The notes under the pieces: model-generated | What the model saw: the letters and a program-made list of their open reading frames with translations, nothing else | Databases searched by the model: none | Told to the model about the DNA's origin: nothing | DNA from: Cyclobacteriaceae bacterium | GTDB taxonomy: Bacteria > Bacteroidota > Bacteroidia > Cytophagales > Cyclobacteriaceae | Assembly: GCA_028281285.1 (NCBI GenBank) | Contig: JANQKF010000039.1 | Span: forward strand, 1 to 64,000 | Direction of reading: 5' to 3' | Length of the DNA stretch: 64,000 bases | Made by a program: the position numbers and the translations under genes | Shown: positions 53,140 to 61,460 of the stretch, piece by piece | Numbering within the stretch: position 1 is the first letter of the stretch | How the letters are laid out: every line of letters starts with the position of its first letter

Positions 53140-54195
53140 CTATTTATTGTAAAATTCACGATACCATTTGATGAATTCACCCACTCCATATTCTAAGGAT
53201 GTATTTGGCTTGTAACCCAAGTTGTCGATAAGGTCCTGTACATCAGCATAAGTAGCCACCACATCTCCTGCCTGCATTGGCATATAATTTTTCTCGGCCT
53301 TCATACCTAAACATTTCTCAATGGTATTGACAAAATCCATCAGTTTAACCGGTGAGTTGTTACCGATATTATAAACAAGATACGGTGCCTTGGACGATCC
53401 GGGGTCAGGATTTTTGCCGGACCACTGTTCATTTCCAGTTGGAGGATTATCGTTGACTCTGATAACTCCTTCCACAATATCATCGACATAAGTGAAATCT
53501 CTAGACATCATACCATTATTAAAAATATTGATCGGTTCTCCATTCAATATGGCCTTAGTGAATAGGAATAACGCCATATCGGGTCTGCCCCATGGACCAT
53601 AAACAGTAAAGAATCTTAACCCGGTTGTAGGTAAACCAAAAAGATGACTGTAGGTATGAGCCATCAGTTCATTACTCTTTTTACTTGCAGCATACAAGCT
53701 AATTGGATGATCGACATTATGATGTACCGAAAAAGGCATAGTCTCATTTAGTCCATAAACTGATGAACTACTCGCATAAGACAGGTGTCCGACATTATTA
53801 TGACGGCAGGCTTCAAGAATATTTGTGAAACCTATAATATTACTATCAATATAGGCTCTCGGGTTTTCGAGGCTGTACCGCACTCCGGCTTGTGCGGCTA
53901 AATTCACTACCGAGTCAAATTTCTCACGCTGAAATAGTTTATCAAGAGAATCAGTATCTTCAAGTTGAAGCTGAACAAATCGATAGTTCCTGTGTTTGCT
54001 ACTCTGTACAAGTGAGTTATATCGAATCTTCTCTTGATCAATCCCTGCATAACCAAGCCTCCCATATTTTACCTTCAAATCATAGTAGTCGTTAATGGAA
54101 TCCAGTCCAACAACTTCATCCCCTCTTTGCAGCAATTGATTTGAAAGGTGAAAACCAATAAATCCAGCAGTTCCGGTAACAAGTATTTTGGCCAT
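53140..54195 (-). CDS. UDP-uronate 4-epimerase (CapI/TviC-like)
   Basis: Extended [20 protein letters not shown] near residue 6, [18 protein letters not shown] near 31 (the NDYYD motif of UDP-glucuronate epimerases), [20 protein letters not shown] near 97, [14 protein letters not shown] near 142 and [15 protein letters not shown] near 167 (Tyr-x3-Lys) are visible. [19 protein letters not shown] follows, as in CapI. It should convert UDP-GlcA to UDP-GalA, or UDP-GlcNAcA to UDP-GalNAcA. The latter is attractive because a TviB-like dehydrogenase directly precedes it, with stop and start overlapping by one base (TAATG). Confidence 0.87.
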   Translation of the reverse strand: MAKILVTGTAGFIGFHLSNQLLQRGDEVVGLDSINDYYDLKVKYGRLGYAGIDQEKIRYNSLVQSSKHRNYRFVQLQLEDTDSLDKLFQREKFDSVVNLAAQAGVRYSLENPRAYIDSNIIGFTNILEACRHNNVGHLSYASSSSVYGLNETMPFSVHHNVDHPISLYAASKKSNELMAHTYSHLFGLPTTGLRFFTVYGPWGRPDMALFLFTKAILNGEPINIFNNGMMSRDFTYVDDIVEGVIRVNDNPPTGNEQWSGKNPDPGSSKAPYLVYNIGNNSPVKLMDFVNTIEKCLGMKAEKNYMPMQAGDVVATYADVQDLIDNLGYKPNTSLEYGVGEFIKWYREFYNK

Positions 54196-55472
54196 TATAA
54201 TCTAGATGTAATTGTTTCCTTTGGTAAAAATGATTTCACATCATAAACGACTGTACCAGGACTAATTGAGCTTAAAAACCCACCACCAAATTCCTTATGT
54301 GCAACGGCTAGAACGATCCCATCAAAATCAGAAAAATCCAACACATCGATTAAATCCAAGTCATATTCCCGTTTCACTTCTTCGGCATTGGCCCATGGGT
54401 CGTAAACATCAACTTTGACCTCAAACTCTCTTAATTCTTCAATAATATCTATTACTCTGGAGTTTCGAATATCAGGACAATTTTCTTTGAAGGTAATTCC
54501 CAGGACTAACACCCTTGACTTATTGACCACTTTACCTGATTTCATCAGAAGTTTAACCACCTGACTACCAACATATGGCCCAATAGAGTTATTTAGTCTT
54601 CGTCCCGCCAATAATATCTGAGGATAGTAACCTGCCTTCTTTGATTTTTGGGCCAAATAATAGGGATCCACTCCAATACAATGCCCACCAACCAAACCAG
54701 GTCTGAAGGGAAGGAAATTCCATTTAGTACCAGCAGCTTCCAATACATCAACAGTGTCAATGTTCATTTTATTGAAGATCATGGCCAACTCATTGACAAA
54801 TGCAATGTTAATGTCTCTCTGAGAGTTCTCAATAACCTTGGCTGCCTCGGCTACTTTTATACTTGCTGCTTTGTACGTGCCTGCTGTAATTACACTTCTG
54901 TACAATTCATCAACCCTCTCGGCTATTTCCGGAGTAGAGCCAGAAGTTACTTTAAGTATTTTCTTAACAGTATGCTCCTTATCACCCGGATTGATTCTTT
55001 CCGGAGAATATCCGCAGAAAAAATCTTCATTGTACTTTAATCCTGATGTCGATTCCAAGACAGGGACACAGTCTTCCTCAGTTGCCCCGGGATAAACAGT
55101 AGATTCATATATGACGATATCGCCCTTTTTCATTACCGAACCCACCGTTTCTGAAGCCCTAACTAATGGCGTCAACACCGGATTATGATCTTCATCGATT
55201 GGGGTCGGGACGGTAACTATAAATATGTTACAGTCTCTGATATCCTGAACTTGATTTGTATTAATCAACCCAACTTGGTTGTTGGATTTTCTTAAAACCG
55301 ACTTAAGGAGCTCGTCTTCAACCTCTAAAGTCTGATCGAAACCTTTGTTGAGTTCATCAATCCGAGACTGGCTGATATCGAAACCCACCACGCAGTATTT
55401 CTCAGCAAATGCCACTGCCAGAGGCAGACCCACATAGCCAAGACCTATTATTGCAATTTTGTCTCGATTCAT
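54195..55472 (-). CDS. UDP-N-acetylhexosamine 6-dehydrogenase (TviB/WbpO-like)
   Basis: NAD-dependent nucleotide-sugar dehydrogenase of the UDP-GlcNAc/GalNAc group rather than the UDP-glucose group. [20 protein letters not shown] at residues 7-26, [17 protein letters not shown] near 88, [19 protein letters not shown] near 155 (diagnostic for this subgroup), and the catalytic cysteine in [17 protein letters not shown] near 263 are present. [20 protein letters not shown] near 326 is the C-terminal UDP-binding loop. At 425 aa it is normal. It starts 10 bases after the cysQ stop, joining uronate synthesis to the sulfate-activation genes. Its product would feed the CapI-like epimerase. Confidence 0.88.
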   Translation of the reverse strand: MNRDKIAIIGLGYVGLPLAVAFAEKYCVVGFDISQSRIDELNKGFDQTLEVEDELLKSVLRKSNNQVGLINTNQVQDIRDCNIFIVTVPTPIDEDHNPVLTPLVRASETVGSVMKKGDIVIYESTVYPGATEEDCVPVLESTSGLKYNEDFFCGYSPERINPGDKEHTVKKILKVTSGSTPEIAERVDELYRSVITAGTYKAASIKVAEAAKVIENSQRDINIAFVNELAMIFNKMNIDTVDVLEAAGTKWNFLPFRPGLVGGHCIGVDPYYLAQKSKKAGYYPQILLAGRRLNNSIGPYVGSQVVKLLMKSGKVVNKSRVLVLGITFKENCPDIRNSRVIDIIEELREFEVKVDVYDPWANAEEVKREYDLDLIDVLDFSDFDGIVLAVAHKEFGGGFLSSISPGTVVYDVKSFLPKETITSRL

Positions 55473-55482
55473 TCTAATTTAA

Positions 55483-56253
55483 CTAATGCGCGCAAAAATA
55501 AGGATTTAAAAGGTTCTCTTTATTGTATTTAAGAGGTTTGTTTTCAAGATTATTTACTGCCAAGCCTAATCCCAATAATATGGCATGAGCTGCGGCAGTG
55601 TCCCATTCCATAGTGGGTGCAAACCTGGGATAAACATCAGCCAACCCTTCCGCTAATAACATGAACTTCAATGAACTTCCCATATTGACAATCTGTGGAC
55701 TGTTCAACTTATCGAGGTATTCCTGTGTTTCATCATTCAGATGAGATCTCGAAGCTATAACTCTGTTACCCGCTTTTTTCTTGTCAAATGAACTTTTCGG
55801 TTCAGATAGGGATCTAGTTTCCGTGAAAGTTTGCATTTGGCAATCCAGTGTTTGTCCACCCCAGTATAACTTATCTAGGACCGGAGCATATACTACTCCC
55901 AGGATCGGCATATTATGATGGACCAGAGCAATATTCACCGTGAATTCTCCATTCCTTTTAATAAACTCCTTTGTACCGTCCAATGGGTCAACAATCCACA
56001 AATATTCCCAATCCTTTCTTTCTGAATAAGGAATGTCTTTGCCTTCTTCACTTAGAATTGGAATTTGCGAAGGAGTAAGGTAATGGGTAATGATCATGTG
56101 TGCCTTTTTATCAGCCAAAGTCAAAGGCGAGTCGTCTGCTTTTTGTTCAATATCAAAATCCGCGGAGTTGTAGACTTCCAAAATAACTCTACCAGCTTCG
56201 AGGCTCGCTTTTTTCGCCAATCTCAGAAGTTCTTCTATTTGATTGTCAGTCAT
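55483..56253 (-). CDS. cysQ: 3'(2'),5'-bisphosphate nucleotidase
   Basis: Inositol-monophosphatase-fold enzyme that hydrolyses PAP, the by-product of PAPS-dependent sulfotransfer, and can control PAPS level. Metal-binding motifs are ILSEEGKDIP near residue 67, LWIVDPLDGTKEFIKRNGEF near 85 and the distal MEWDTAAAHAIL near 213. At 256 aa it is of family length. It follows cysN by three bases, at the end of the cysC-D-N-Q run. In a locus with a sulfotransferase, its role is to clear PAP so that sulfation can continue. Confidence 0.93.
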   Translation of the reverse strand: MTDNQIEELLRLAKKASLEAGRVILEVYNSADFDIEQKADDSPLTLADKKAHMIITHYLTPSQIPILSEEGKDIPYSERKDWEYLWIVDPLDGTKEFIKRNGEFTVNIALVHHNMPILGVVYAPVLDKLYWGGQTLDCQMQTFTETRSLSEPKSSFDKKKAGNRVIASRSHLNDETQEYLDKLNSPQIVNMGSSLKFMLLAEGLADVYPRFAPTMEWDTAAAHAILLGLGLAVNNLENKPLKYNKENLLNPYFCAH

Positions 56254-56256
56254 GAT

Positions 56257-57519
56257 TTAGATGATCATTCCAGCCGCCACCGTTTCATTTGTCATTTCGT
56301 CAATCAAAATGAGTGAACCCGTAAATCGATTCGTACGATAAACATCTTTAAGCAATGGCTTTGTCGTTCTCAGTGTTACGCGAACGATATCGTTCATCCC
56401 TACCTCTGAGACATTTTCAATTCGATGCAAAGTATTAATGTCAAGCTTGTAGTAAATATTCTTAATCATCGCTTTCACATCATTGCTTGTATGCATCAGG
56501 GTGAATTTAGCCTTTGGTTGAGGCCCTTTTTGGTTAAACCAACAAAGCATGGCATCGATCTCTTGAGATACTTCAGGCCGGTTATTTGGACGAACAATCA
56601 TATCTCCTCTGCCTAAGTCAATATCGTCTTCAAGAGTTATGGTCACCGACATTGGCGCAAAGGCTTCTTCGACTTCACCGTCCATAGTATGAATACCGCT
56701 AATTTTTGAACTGAAACCAGAAGGTAGCGCAACTACCTCGTCCCCTTTTTTTAATACTCCTCCGGCTACCCTTCCTGCATATCCGCGAAAGTCATGGTAT
56801 TCATTGTTTTTGGGCCGAATTACCGTCTGGACTGGAAAACGGCAATCTATATGGTTGTAATCACTCGCTATATGGATATTCTCAAGTGTATATAGTAGAG
56901 TAGAACCTTGATACCATGGCATATTGTCTGACTTGTTAACAACATTGTCACCATTGAGAGCACTTATTGGTACAAATCTGATATCCTTCACATCCAGCTT
57001 TGCAGCAAAATCTTCGAATTGACTTCTGACTTTTTCAAATGCTTCCTCCTCATAATTCACCAAGTCCATTTTGTTTACACAAACTATGATGTGAGGGATT
57101 TGGAGTAAAGAAGCAATGAAACTATGCCGACAGGTCTGTTCGACAATTCCGTTTCTGGCATCAATCAATATTAGCGCAAGATTCGCAGTGGATGCACCTG
57201 TTACCATGTTCCGGGTATATTGAATATGTCCAGGAGTATCGGCTATAATGAACTTACGTTTAGGGGTGGCAAAATACCGATAGGCCACATCTATCGTTAT
57301 ACCTTGCTCTCTTTCATCCCTGAGTCCATCTGTGAGCAATGCCAAATCCGTGTGATCAAGTCCTCGTCTCTTACTGGAAGTTTCCACGAGATCCAATTGA
57401 TCTTCGAAAATGGATTTGCTGTCATAGAGAAGTCGACCTATCAAAGTGCTTTTGCCGTCATCCACGCTTCCTGCAGTGGTGAAGCGAAGTAATTCCATAT
57501 TTAAGTACGAGTTTTCCAT
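56257..57519 (-). CDS. cysN: sulfate adenylyltransferase subunit 1 (GTPase)
   Basis: Large GTPase subunit of ATP sulfurylase, which with CysD makes APS from ATP and sulfate. G-domain motifs are TAGSVDDGKSTLIGRLLYDS near residue 15 (G1), DTPGHIQYTRNMVTGAS near 95 (G3) and CVNKMDLV near 146 (G4). An EF-Tu-like beta-barrel follows (FRGYAGRVAGGVLKKGDEV near 245). No APS kinase is fused at the C-terminus, in line with the separate cysC. At 420 aa it is a typical Bacteroidota size. ATG at 57519 overlaps the cysD stop by one base. Confidence 0.95.
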   Translation of the reverse strand: MENSYLNMELLRFTTAGSVDDGKSTLIGRLLYDSKSIFEDQLDLVETSSKRRGLDHTDLALLTDGLRDEREQGITIDVAYRYFATPKRKFIIADTPGHIQYTRNMVTGASTANLALILIDARNGIVEQTCRHSFIASLLQIPHIIVCVNKMDLVNYEEEAFEKVRSQFEDFAAKLDVKDIRFVPISALNGDNVVNKSDNMPWYQGSTLLYTLENIHIASDYNHIDCRFPVQTVIRPKNNEYHDFRGYAGRVAGGVLKKGDEVVALPSGFSSKISGIHTMDGEVEEAFAPMSVTITLEDDIDLGRGDMIVRPNNRPEVSQEIDAMLCWFNQKGPQPKAKFTLMHTSNDVKAMIKNIYYKLDINTLHRIENVSEVGMNDIVRVTLRTTKPLLKDVYRTNRFTGSLILIDEMTNETVAAGMII

Positions 57520-58424
57520 CAGAAATATCCTTCCTTCTTTCTGTCTTCCATTGAAGTTTCTGAACGTTTGTCATCAGCTCTGTTCCCTCTTTCCGTTTGT
57601 CTTGCTGCCGCTACTTCTGCTACGATCTTTTCAAGTGTGTCAGCTTCGGATTCAATCCCTCCGGTAATTGTAATATCTCCAAGAGTCCTAAAGCGGACTT
57701 TTTTGTTTACCACCTCTTCTCCCTCGCGAACAGTGATGAATTCAGAGTGAGGCAACCAGGTATCATTTCTCCAAATCACATCCCTTTGATGAGCGATATA
57801 TAGTGATGGTATTTCGATTTTCTCCTGCAGGATATACTGCCAAACATCCATTTCGGTCCAATTGCTGATTGGGAACACACGAAAATGTTCGCCATAATTC
57901 TTTTTCCCGTTAAAGAGATTCCACAATTCGGGTCGTTGATTCTTTGGGTCCCATTGACCAAAATCATCTCGATGTGAAAAGAAACGTTCCTTTGCACGAG
58001 CCTTCTCTTCATCTCGTCTCGCCCCTCCCATTAAAGCATCAAACCCATTCTCCTCAATGGCATCAAGTAGGGTTGTTATTTGCAGCCAATTCCTTGAAGC
58101 GTCTTTTCCGGTTTCTTCCTTGACCCGACCTGTGTCAATGGAATCTTGTACTAACCTTGCAACCAATTCTGCGCCAATTTCATCCACCAGATTGTCTCTG
58201 AATTTCATAGTCTCGGGGAAATTGTGACCGGTATCTATATGTATCAGTGGGAACGGAATATTCGATGGCCAAAATGCCTTTCTGGCCAAATGAGTGACTA
58301 CAATCGAATCCTTACCTCCAGAAAACAGTATCCCAGGTTTTTCAAACTGAGAATATACCTCCCTTATTACAAAAATTGCCTCAGACTCAAGCTCCTTGAG
58401 ATGAGTAAGATTGTACCTTGACAT
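57519..58424 (-). CDS. cysD: sulfate adenylyltransferase subunit 2
   Basis: Small PP-loop subunit of ATP sulfurylase that forms APS with CysN. The PP-loop is [18 protein letters not shown] near residue 35. [18 protein letters not shown] near 61, [20 protein letters not shown] near 130 and the C-terminal [20 protein letters not shown] near 246 are family landmarks. At 301 aa it is standard. Its start lies 38 bases inside the end of cysC, an unusually long overlap for this cluster. The N-terminus [15 protein letters not shown] matches the family well, so the overlap looks genuine. Confidence 0.95.
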   Translation of the reverse strand: MSRYNLTHLKELESEAIFVIREVYSQFEKPGILFSGGKDSIVVTHLARKAFWPSNIPFPLIHIDTGHNFPETMKFRDNLVDEIGAELVARLVQDSIDTGRVKEETGKDASRNWLQITTLLDAIEENGFDALMGGARRDEEKARAKERFFSHRDDFGQWDPKNQRPELWNLFNGKKNYGEHFRVFPISNWTEMDVWQYILQEKIEIPSLYIAHQRDVIWRNDTWLPHSEFITVREGEEVVNKKVRFRTLGDITITGGIESEADTLEKIVAEVAAARQTERGNRADDKRSETSMEDRKKEGYF

Positions 58425-59265
58425 CCGATGAAAAATTTATTTTAGGTTCGACCAAACTTAGTAATTGGTTGAGAAGATCTTTTGGATCTTCTTCAGCAGT
58501 CTTTAAAACGATTGATGGAGATTCCGGGATTTCAAAAGGTGAATCAATACCGGTGAAATTTTTGATCCTTCCTGCTCTTGCCTCTTTGTAAAGCCCTTTA
58601 ACATCTCTTCTTTCACATTCTTCCAGAGGACAGTCCACATATACTTCCACAAAATTTTCAGCCCCAACCAGATTCTTCACACTTTGTCGGTCGGCTGCAA
58701 ACGGAGAGACAAATGAACACAAGACTACCATACCCGCATCCATAAAGAGCTTAGACACTTCGCCTATTCTGCGAATGTTCTCGATTCTGTCTTCATCTGT
58801 AAACGCAAGGTCGTTGCATAAACCATGTCGGACGTTATCCCCATCAAGTAAATAGGTCTTATATCCGCTTTCATGAAGCTCAGCCTCCAGTAAATTAGCC
58901 ATGGTAGATTTACCAGATCCTGAAAGTCCGGTAAACCAAACCACACATGGCTTTTGATTCATCAGTTTGACCCTTTCAGTCGAATCAATTTTAAAATGTT
59001 GTTTCTTTATGTTTTTTGAAATTTCCTGAGATCGTGCCATTCTTCTTTTACGTTCTGCCCTTCTGTCTAATCCAAAATTAATCTTATACCATGTCCGCTC
59101 ATGAACGTAGTAAAGTACCATTTTTGTCACTACCTCGGCAGCCCCAATCTTAAAGCCTGTCATCGGATTACCAGAAATTATCCAAGCCAAAAGCATGGTG
59201 TCCATTGTTCCGATAATTCTCCAGGTGAAGGTTTTTGCTAGGTGTCTCTTCCTACTATTTGCCAT
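58387..59265 (-). CDS. cysC: adenylyl-sulfate kinase with N-terminal DUF2061 membrane domain
   Basis: Phosphorylates APS to PAPS. The kinase domain covers ~residues 105-275, with P-loop [35 protein letters not shown] near 138, and the lid [20 protein letters not shown] near 205. The N-terminal ~60 residues ([20 protein letters not shown] onward) are a DUF2061 domain with two hydrophobic segments, probably tethering the enzyme to the inner membrane. A basic linker joins the two. ATG at 59265 (292 aa) is chosen because a promoter lies at 59283-59312, inside the longer frame that reaches 59373. Confidence 0.92.
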   Translation of the reverse strand: MANSRKRHLAKTFTWRIIGTMDTMLLAWIISGNPMTGFKIGAAEVVTKMVLYYVHERTWYKINFGLDRRAERKRRMARSQEISKNIKKQHFKIDSTERVKLMNQKPCVVWFTGLSGSGKSTMANLLEAELHESGYKTYLLDGDNVRHGLCNDLAFTDEDRIENIRRIGEVSKLFMDAGMVVLCSFVSPFAADRQSVKNLVGAENFVEVYVDCPLEECERRDVKGLYKEARAGRIKNFTGIDSPFEIPESPSIVLKTAEEDPKDLLNQLLSLVEPKINFSSDVKVQSYSSQGA

Positions 59266-59282
59266 CTGACTTAATGCACTTA

Positions 59283-59312
59283 CAAACCTAGTACTTATCT
59301 TTGAGCTGACAA
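59283..59312 (-). promoter_or_regulatory. Bacteroidota-type promoter of the cysC-D-N-Q gene run
   Basis: Minus strand: TTG (59312-59310), a 19-base spacer, TAGGTTTG (59290-59283). Both halves match the consensus. Transcription would begin about ten bases before the ATG at 59265. It overlaps the divergent ccmB -7 element on the other strand. Confidence 0.6.
59296..59303 (+). promoter_or_regulatory. -7 element of the ccmB promoter
   Basis: TATCTTTG matches TAnnTTTG and lies 13 bases before the ccmB ATG at 59317, giving a nearly leaderless transcript. A weak TTA at 59271-59273 is 22 bases upstream. It sits within the cysC promoter region, so the two units may compete for polymerase. Confidence 0.43.
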
Positions 59313-59316
59313 GAAG

Positions 59317-59982
59317 ATGGTCTCGCAAGTTCTCGTTCTCATAAAAAAAGAATTGCTCTCTGAGTGGCGTCAAAAATACGCCTTGAATGGTCTGATATTG
59401 TACATTATTAGTACAGTATTCGTATGCTACATGAGTTTCGGTGTTAAAACGGGAACGATTGACAAAGTGACATGGAACGCATTGTTCTGGATTATAATTT
59501 TGTTCACGGCAGTTAATTCAGTAGCGAAAAGCTTCATTCAGGAAAGCCATGGAAGACTGTTGTATTATTACAGCATTGCAAAGGCCGAAGCAATTATCCT
59601 TTCAAAAATCGTTTATAATTCCCTTCTGCTCCTTGTACTCTCATTGTTCGGTATTTTGACTTACACATTGGTAATGGGAAATCCTATCCAAAACCTGTTG
59701 CTGTTTTTAACGGCCGTAATACTAGGCTCGATAGGTTTTGCATCCAGTCTGACTTTGATTTCTGGTATCGCGGCAAAAGCTTCATCGAGTGGGACATTAA
59801 TGGCGATTCTGAGTTTCCCGGTTATTTTGCCATTAGTTCTTATGGTCATACGTCTCTCCAAAAATGCCATGGATGGGATCGATTTATCCGCTAGTACTGA
59901 TGAAGTCCTGATTCTATTGGCCATCAATATTCTTATTGGAGCAGCCTCCTTCTTGCTTTTCCCGTATCTCTGGAGGAGTTAA
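59317..59982 (+). CDS. ccmB: heme exporter / cytochrome c maturation protein CcmB
   Basis: Inner-membrane subunit of the CcmAB complex that helps release heme-loaded CcmE during cytochrome c maturation (system I). At 221 aa it has six hydrophobic segments. The N-terminus [20 protein letters not shown] is the conserved cytoplasmic lead of CcmB, and [20 protein letters not shown] near 52 follows. The C-terminal part ([20 protein letters not shown] near 165) also matches. The ATPase partner CcmA is not in the window. It heads the plus-strand ccm genes, divergent from cysC by 51 bases, and ccmC follows after an 85-base gap that contains another promoter. Confidence 0.9.
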   Translation: MVSQVLVLIKKELLSEWRQKYALNGLILYIISTVFVCYMSFGVKTGTIDKVTWNALFWIIILFTAVNSVAKSFIQESHGRLLYYYSIAKAEAIILSKIVYNSLLLLVLSLFGILTYTLVMGNPIQNLLLFLTAVILGSIGFASSLTLISGIAAKASSSGTLMAILSFPVILPLVLMVIRLSKNAMDGIDLSASTDEVLILLAINILIGAASFLLFPYLWRS

Positions 59983-60034
59983 TTAACCAATCGTAAATTT
60001 TTGGCCGGGTTAGGCAAACGGAACCTTTTGTCGT

Positions 60035-60043
60035 TATCTTTGC
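60035..60043 (+). promoter_or_regulatory. -7 element upstream of ccmC
   Basis: TATCTTTGC is an exact TAnnTTTG match 25 bases before the ATG at 60068. A weak TTA lies 22 bases upstream (60010-60012) and a good TTG 31 bases upstream (60001-60003). The exact half-site and short leader make this a plausible internal promoter for ccmC to ccmF. Confidence 0.45.
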
Positions 60044-60067
60044 AGCGACCTTAGCGAAGACACTAAA

Positions 60068-60745
60068 ATGGCTTCATCTATGAAGAAAAATTGGTGGAAA
60101 ATATTAGGAGTAGTACTTGTGGCTCATGCACTCATTTCTGGGCTTCTCCTTGACGTCCCTCGTCTTGATATCCTGAACGAGACAATTCGGAATCTCTACT
60201 TTCATGTAACGATGTGGTTTGGAATGATCGCACTATTGACGGCATCAGTGGTATATGCTGTTAAGTACCTGAGAAGCGGAAATATTGATTTTGATGATAA
60301 ATCGATCTCATTTGCTAAAATAGGCACCTTATTTGGAATGTTGGGGTTAGTAACTGGTTCAGTTTGGGCCAATTTTACATGGGGAGAACCCTGGAGTGGT
60401 GATCCAAAACAAAATGCATCAGCAATATGTATGCTTATATACTTCGCCTACTTCGTATTGAGAAATTCGCTTCAAGATGAACAACAACGAGGAAGAGTTA
60501 GTGCTATTTACAATATATTCGCTTATGCAGCTATGATACCGTTATTGTTCATTTTGCCGCGACTTAGCCCTGATTCGTTGCACCCGGGAAATGGAGGAAA
60601 CCCAGGGTTTAACATCTATGATTTAGACATTAAGCTTAGAGGAGTTTTTTACCCTGCCATCGTAGGATGGACACTTTTGGGAGTTTGGATTGCTACAATA
60701 CAGTTTAGAATAAGATCGGTTTCAAGAGCTTTAGAAGACAATTAA
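60068..60745 (+). CDS. ccmC: cytochrome c maturation protein CcmC (heme handling)
   Basis: Six-helix inner-membrane protein that loads heme onto CcmE. The tryptophan-rich motif reads FTWGEPWSGDPKQNASAICM near residue 117, the Bacteroidota form of the WWD domain, where WGxxWxWD is the usual pattern and the last Trp is Gly here. The candidate axial histidines are in RNLYFHVTMWFGM near 40 and DSLHPGNGG near 176. At 225 aa it is normal. ATG at 60068 is used; ATG at 60080 is an alternative. The CcmD-like gene begins one base after its stop. Confidence 0.92.
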   Translation: MASSMKKNWWKILGVVLVAHALISGLLLDVPRLDILNETIRNLYFHVTMWFGMIALLTASVVYAVKYLRSGNIDFDDKSISFAKIGTLFGMLGLVTGSVWANFTWGEPWSGDPKQNASAICMLIYFAYFVLRNSLQDEQQRGRVSAIYNIFAYAAMIPLLFILPRLSPDSLHPGNGGNPGFNIYDLDIKLRGVFYPAIVGWTLLGVWIATIQFRIRSVSRALEDN

Positions 60746-60746
60746 T

Positions 60747-61001
60747 ATGAGAAGATTAATCCTACTAGTCCTGTTATTTGTTTCACTGAGCCTAGAGGCA
60801 CAAGAAGATGGTTTTAGAGTAACCGAAGAATCATATAACGATCAAAGTGTGGAAATGGCAGATGCGATGCGCGCAAATGGTAAAATCTACGTGGTAGTGG
60901 CCGTAATTGGGGTCATTTTTGCGGGCATTGTGATTTATACCATTTCAGTTGATCGAAAAGTCAGAAAATTAGAGAAGGAGGTTTTTGAAGAAAAGCCTTA
61001 A
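60747..61001 (+). CDS. CcmD-like small membrane protein
   Basis: Small protein of 84 aa with an N-terminal hydrophobic signal-like segment (residues 2-18), a polar section and a single transmembrane helix (IYVVVAVIGVIFAGIVIYTI, ~48-67), followed by a charged cytoplasmic tail (KVRKLEKEVFEEKP). Its size, topology and place directly between ccmC and ccmE fit CcmD, which stabilises the CcmC-CcmE-heme complex. The motif AMRANGKIYVVV resembles Bacteroidota CcmD-like proteins. Sequence conservation in this family is weak, so context carries much of the call. Confidence 0.78.
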   Translation: MRRLILLVLLFVSLSLEAQEDGFRVTEESYNDQSVEMADAMRANGKIYVVVAVIGVIFAGIVIYTISVDRKVRKLEKEVFEEKP

Positions 61002-61046
61002 GCTTTAAGTATTTGTGAATTAATTTTACATCCAAATAGAGGGGAT

Positions 61047-61445
61047 ATGAAGAAGTCTAGCATAATCGGAATCATCGTAATCGCTATTGCCTTAGCTATC
61101 ATTATTTCCAGTGCAGGAGATGCCAGTAGCTATGTCACTTTTGGAGAGGCCCGGGAAATGGCTGAAAGCGGAAGTACAAGCAAAATTCATGTGGTTGGTG
61201 AATTGAAAAAGGATGTTCAAGGGCAAGTTGTAGGGGTTAATCCAAGTGCCGATAGAACATCAGTCTCTTTCGTTATGGTTGATGACAATGGCAAGGAACA
61301 GACTGTATTTCTAGATGACCCAATGCCGACTGATCTGCTTAGATCGGAAAAAGTAGTTGTGGTTGGGGCCTACAAAGACGATATGTTTGTGGCAGACAAA
61401 GTCCTACTGAAGTGCCCCTCAAAATATGAGGAAACAGCTCTCTAA
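61047..61445 (+). CDS. ccmE: heme chaperone CcmE, CxxxY type
   Basis: Membrane-anchored periplasmic chaperone that binds heme covalently and passes it to the CcmF ligase. An N-terminal anchor (residues ~5-24) is followed by an OB-fold domain with VVGELKKDVQGQVVGVN near 49 and VFLDDPMPTDLLRSEKVVVV near 87. The heme-binding site reads LLKCPSKYEE at the C-terminus, so the usual histidine of HxxxY is a cysteine (CxxxY). This variant is known in some bacteria and archaea. At 132 aa it is short but complete. It lies between the CcmD-like gene and ccmF. Confidence 0.92.
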   Translation: MKKSSIIGIIVIAIALAIIISSAGDASSYVTFGEAREMAESGSTSKIHVVGELKKDVQGQVVGVNPSADRTSVSFVMVDDNGKEQTVFLDDPMPTDLLRSEKVVVVGAYKDDMFVADKVLLKCPSKYEETAL

Positions 61446-61460
61446 TCAAAACCCACTTTC

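Noticed and set aside
58387-58424. Frameshift or sequencing error at the cysC/cysD junction
   Set aside because: Both proteins have intact family termini, so a true overlap is the simpler reading.
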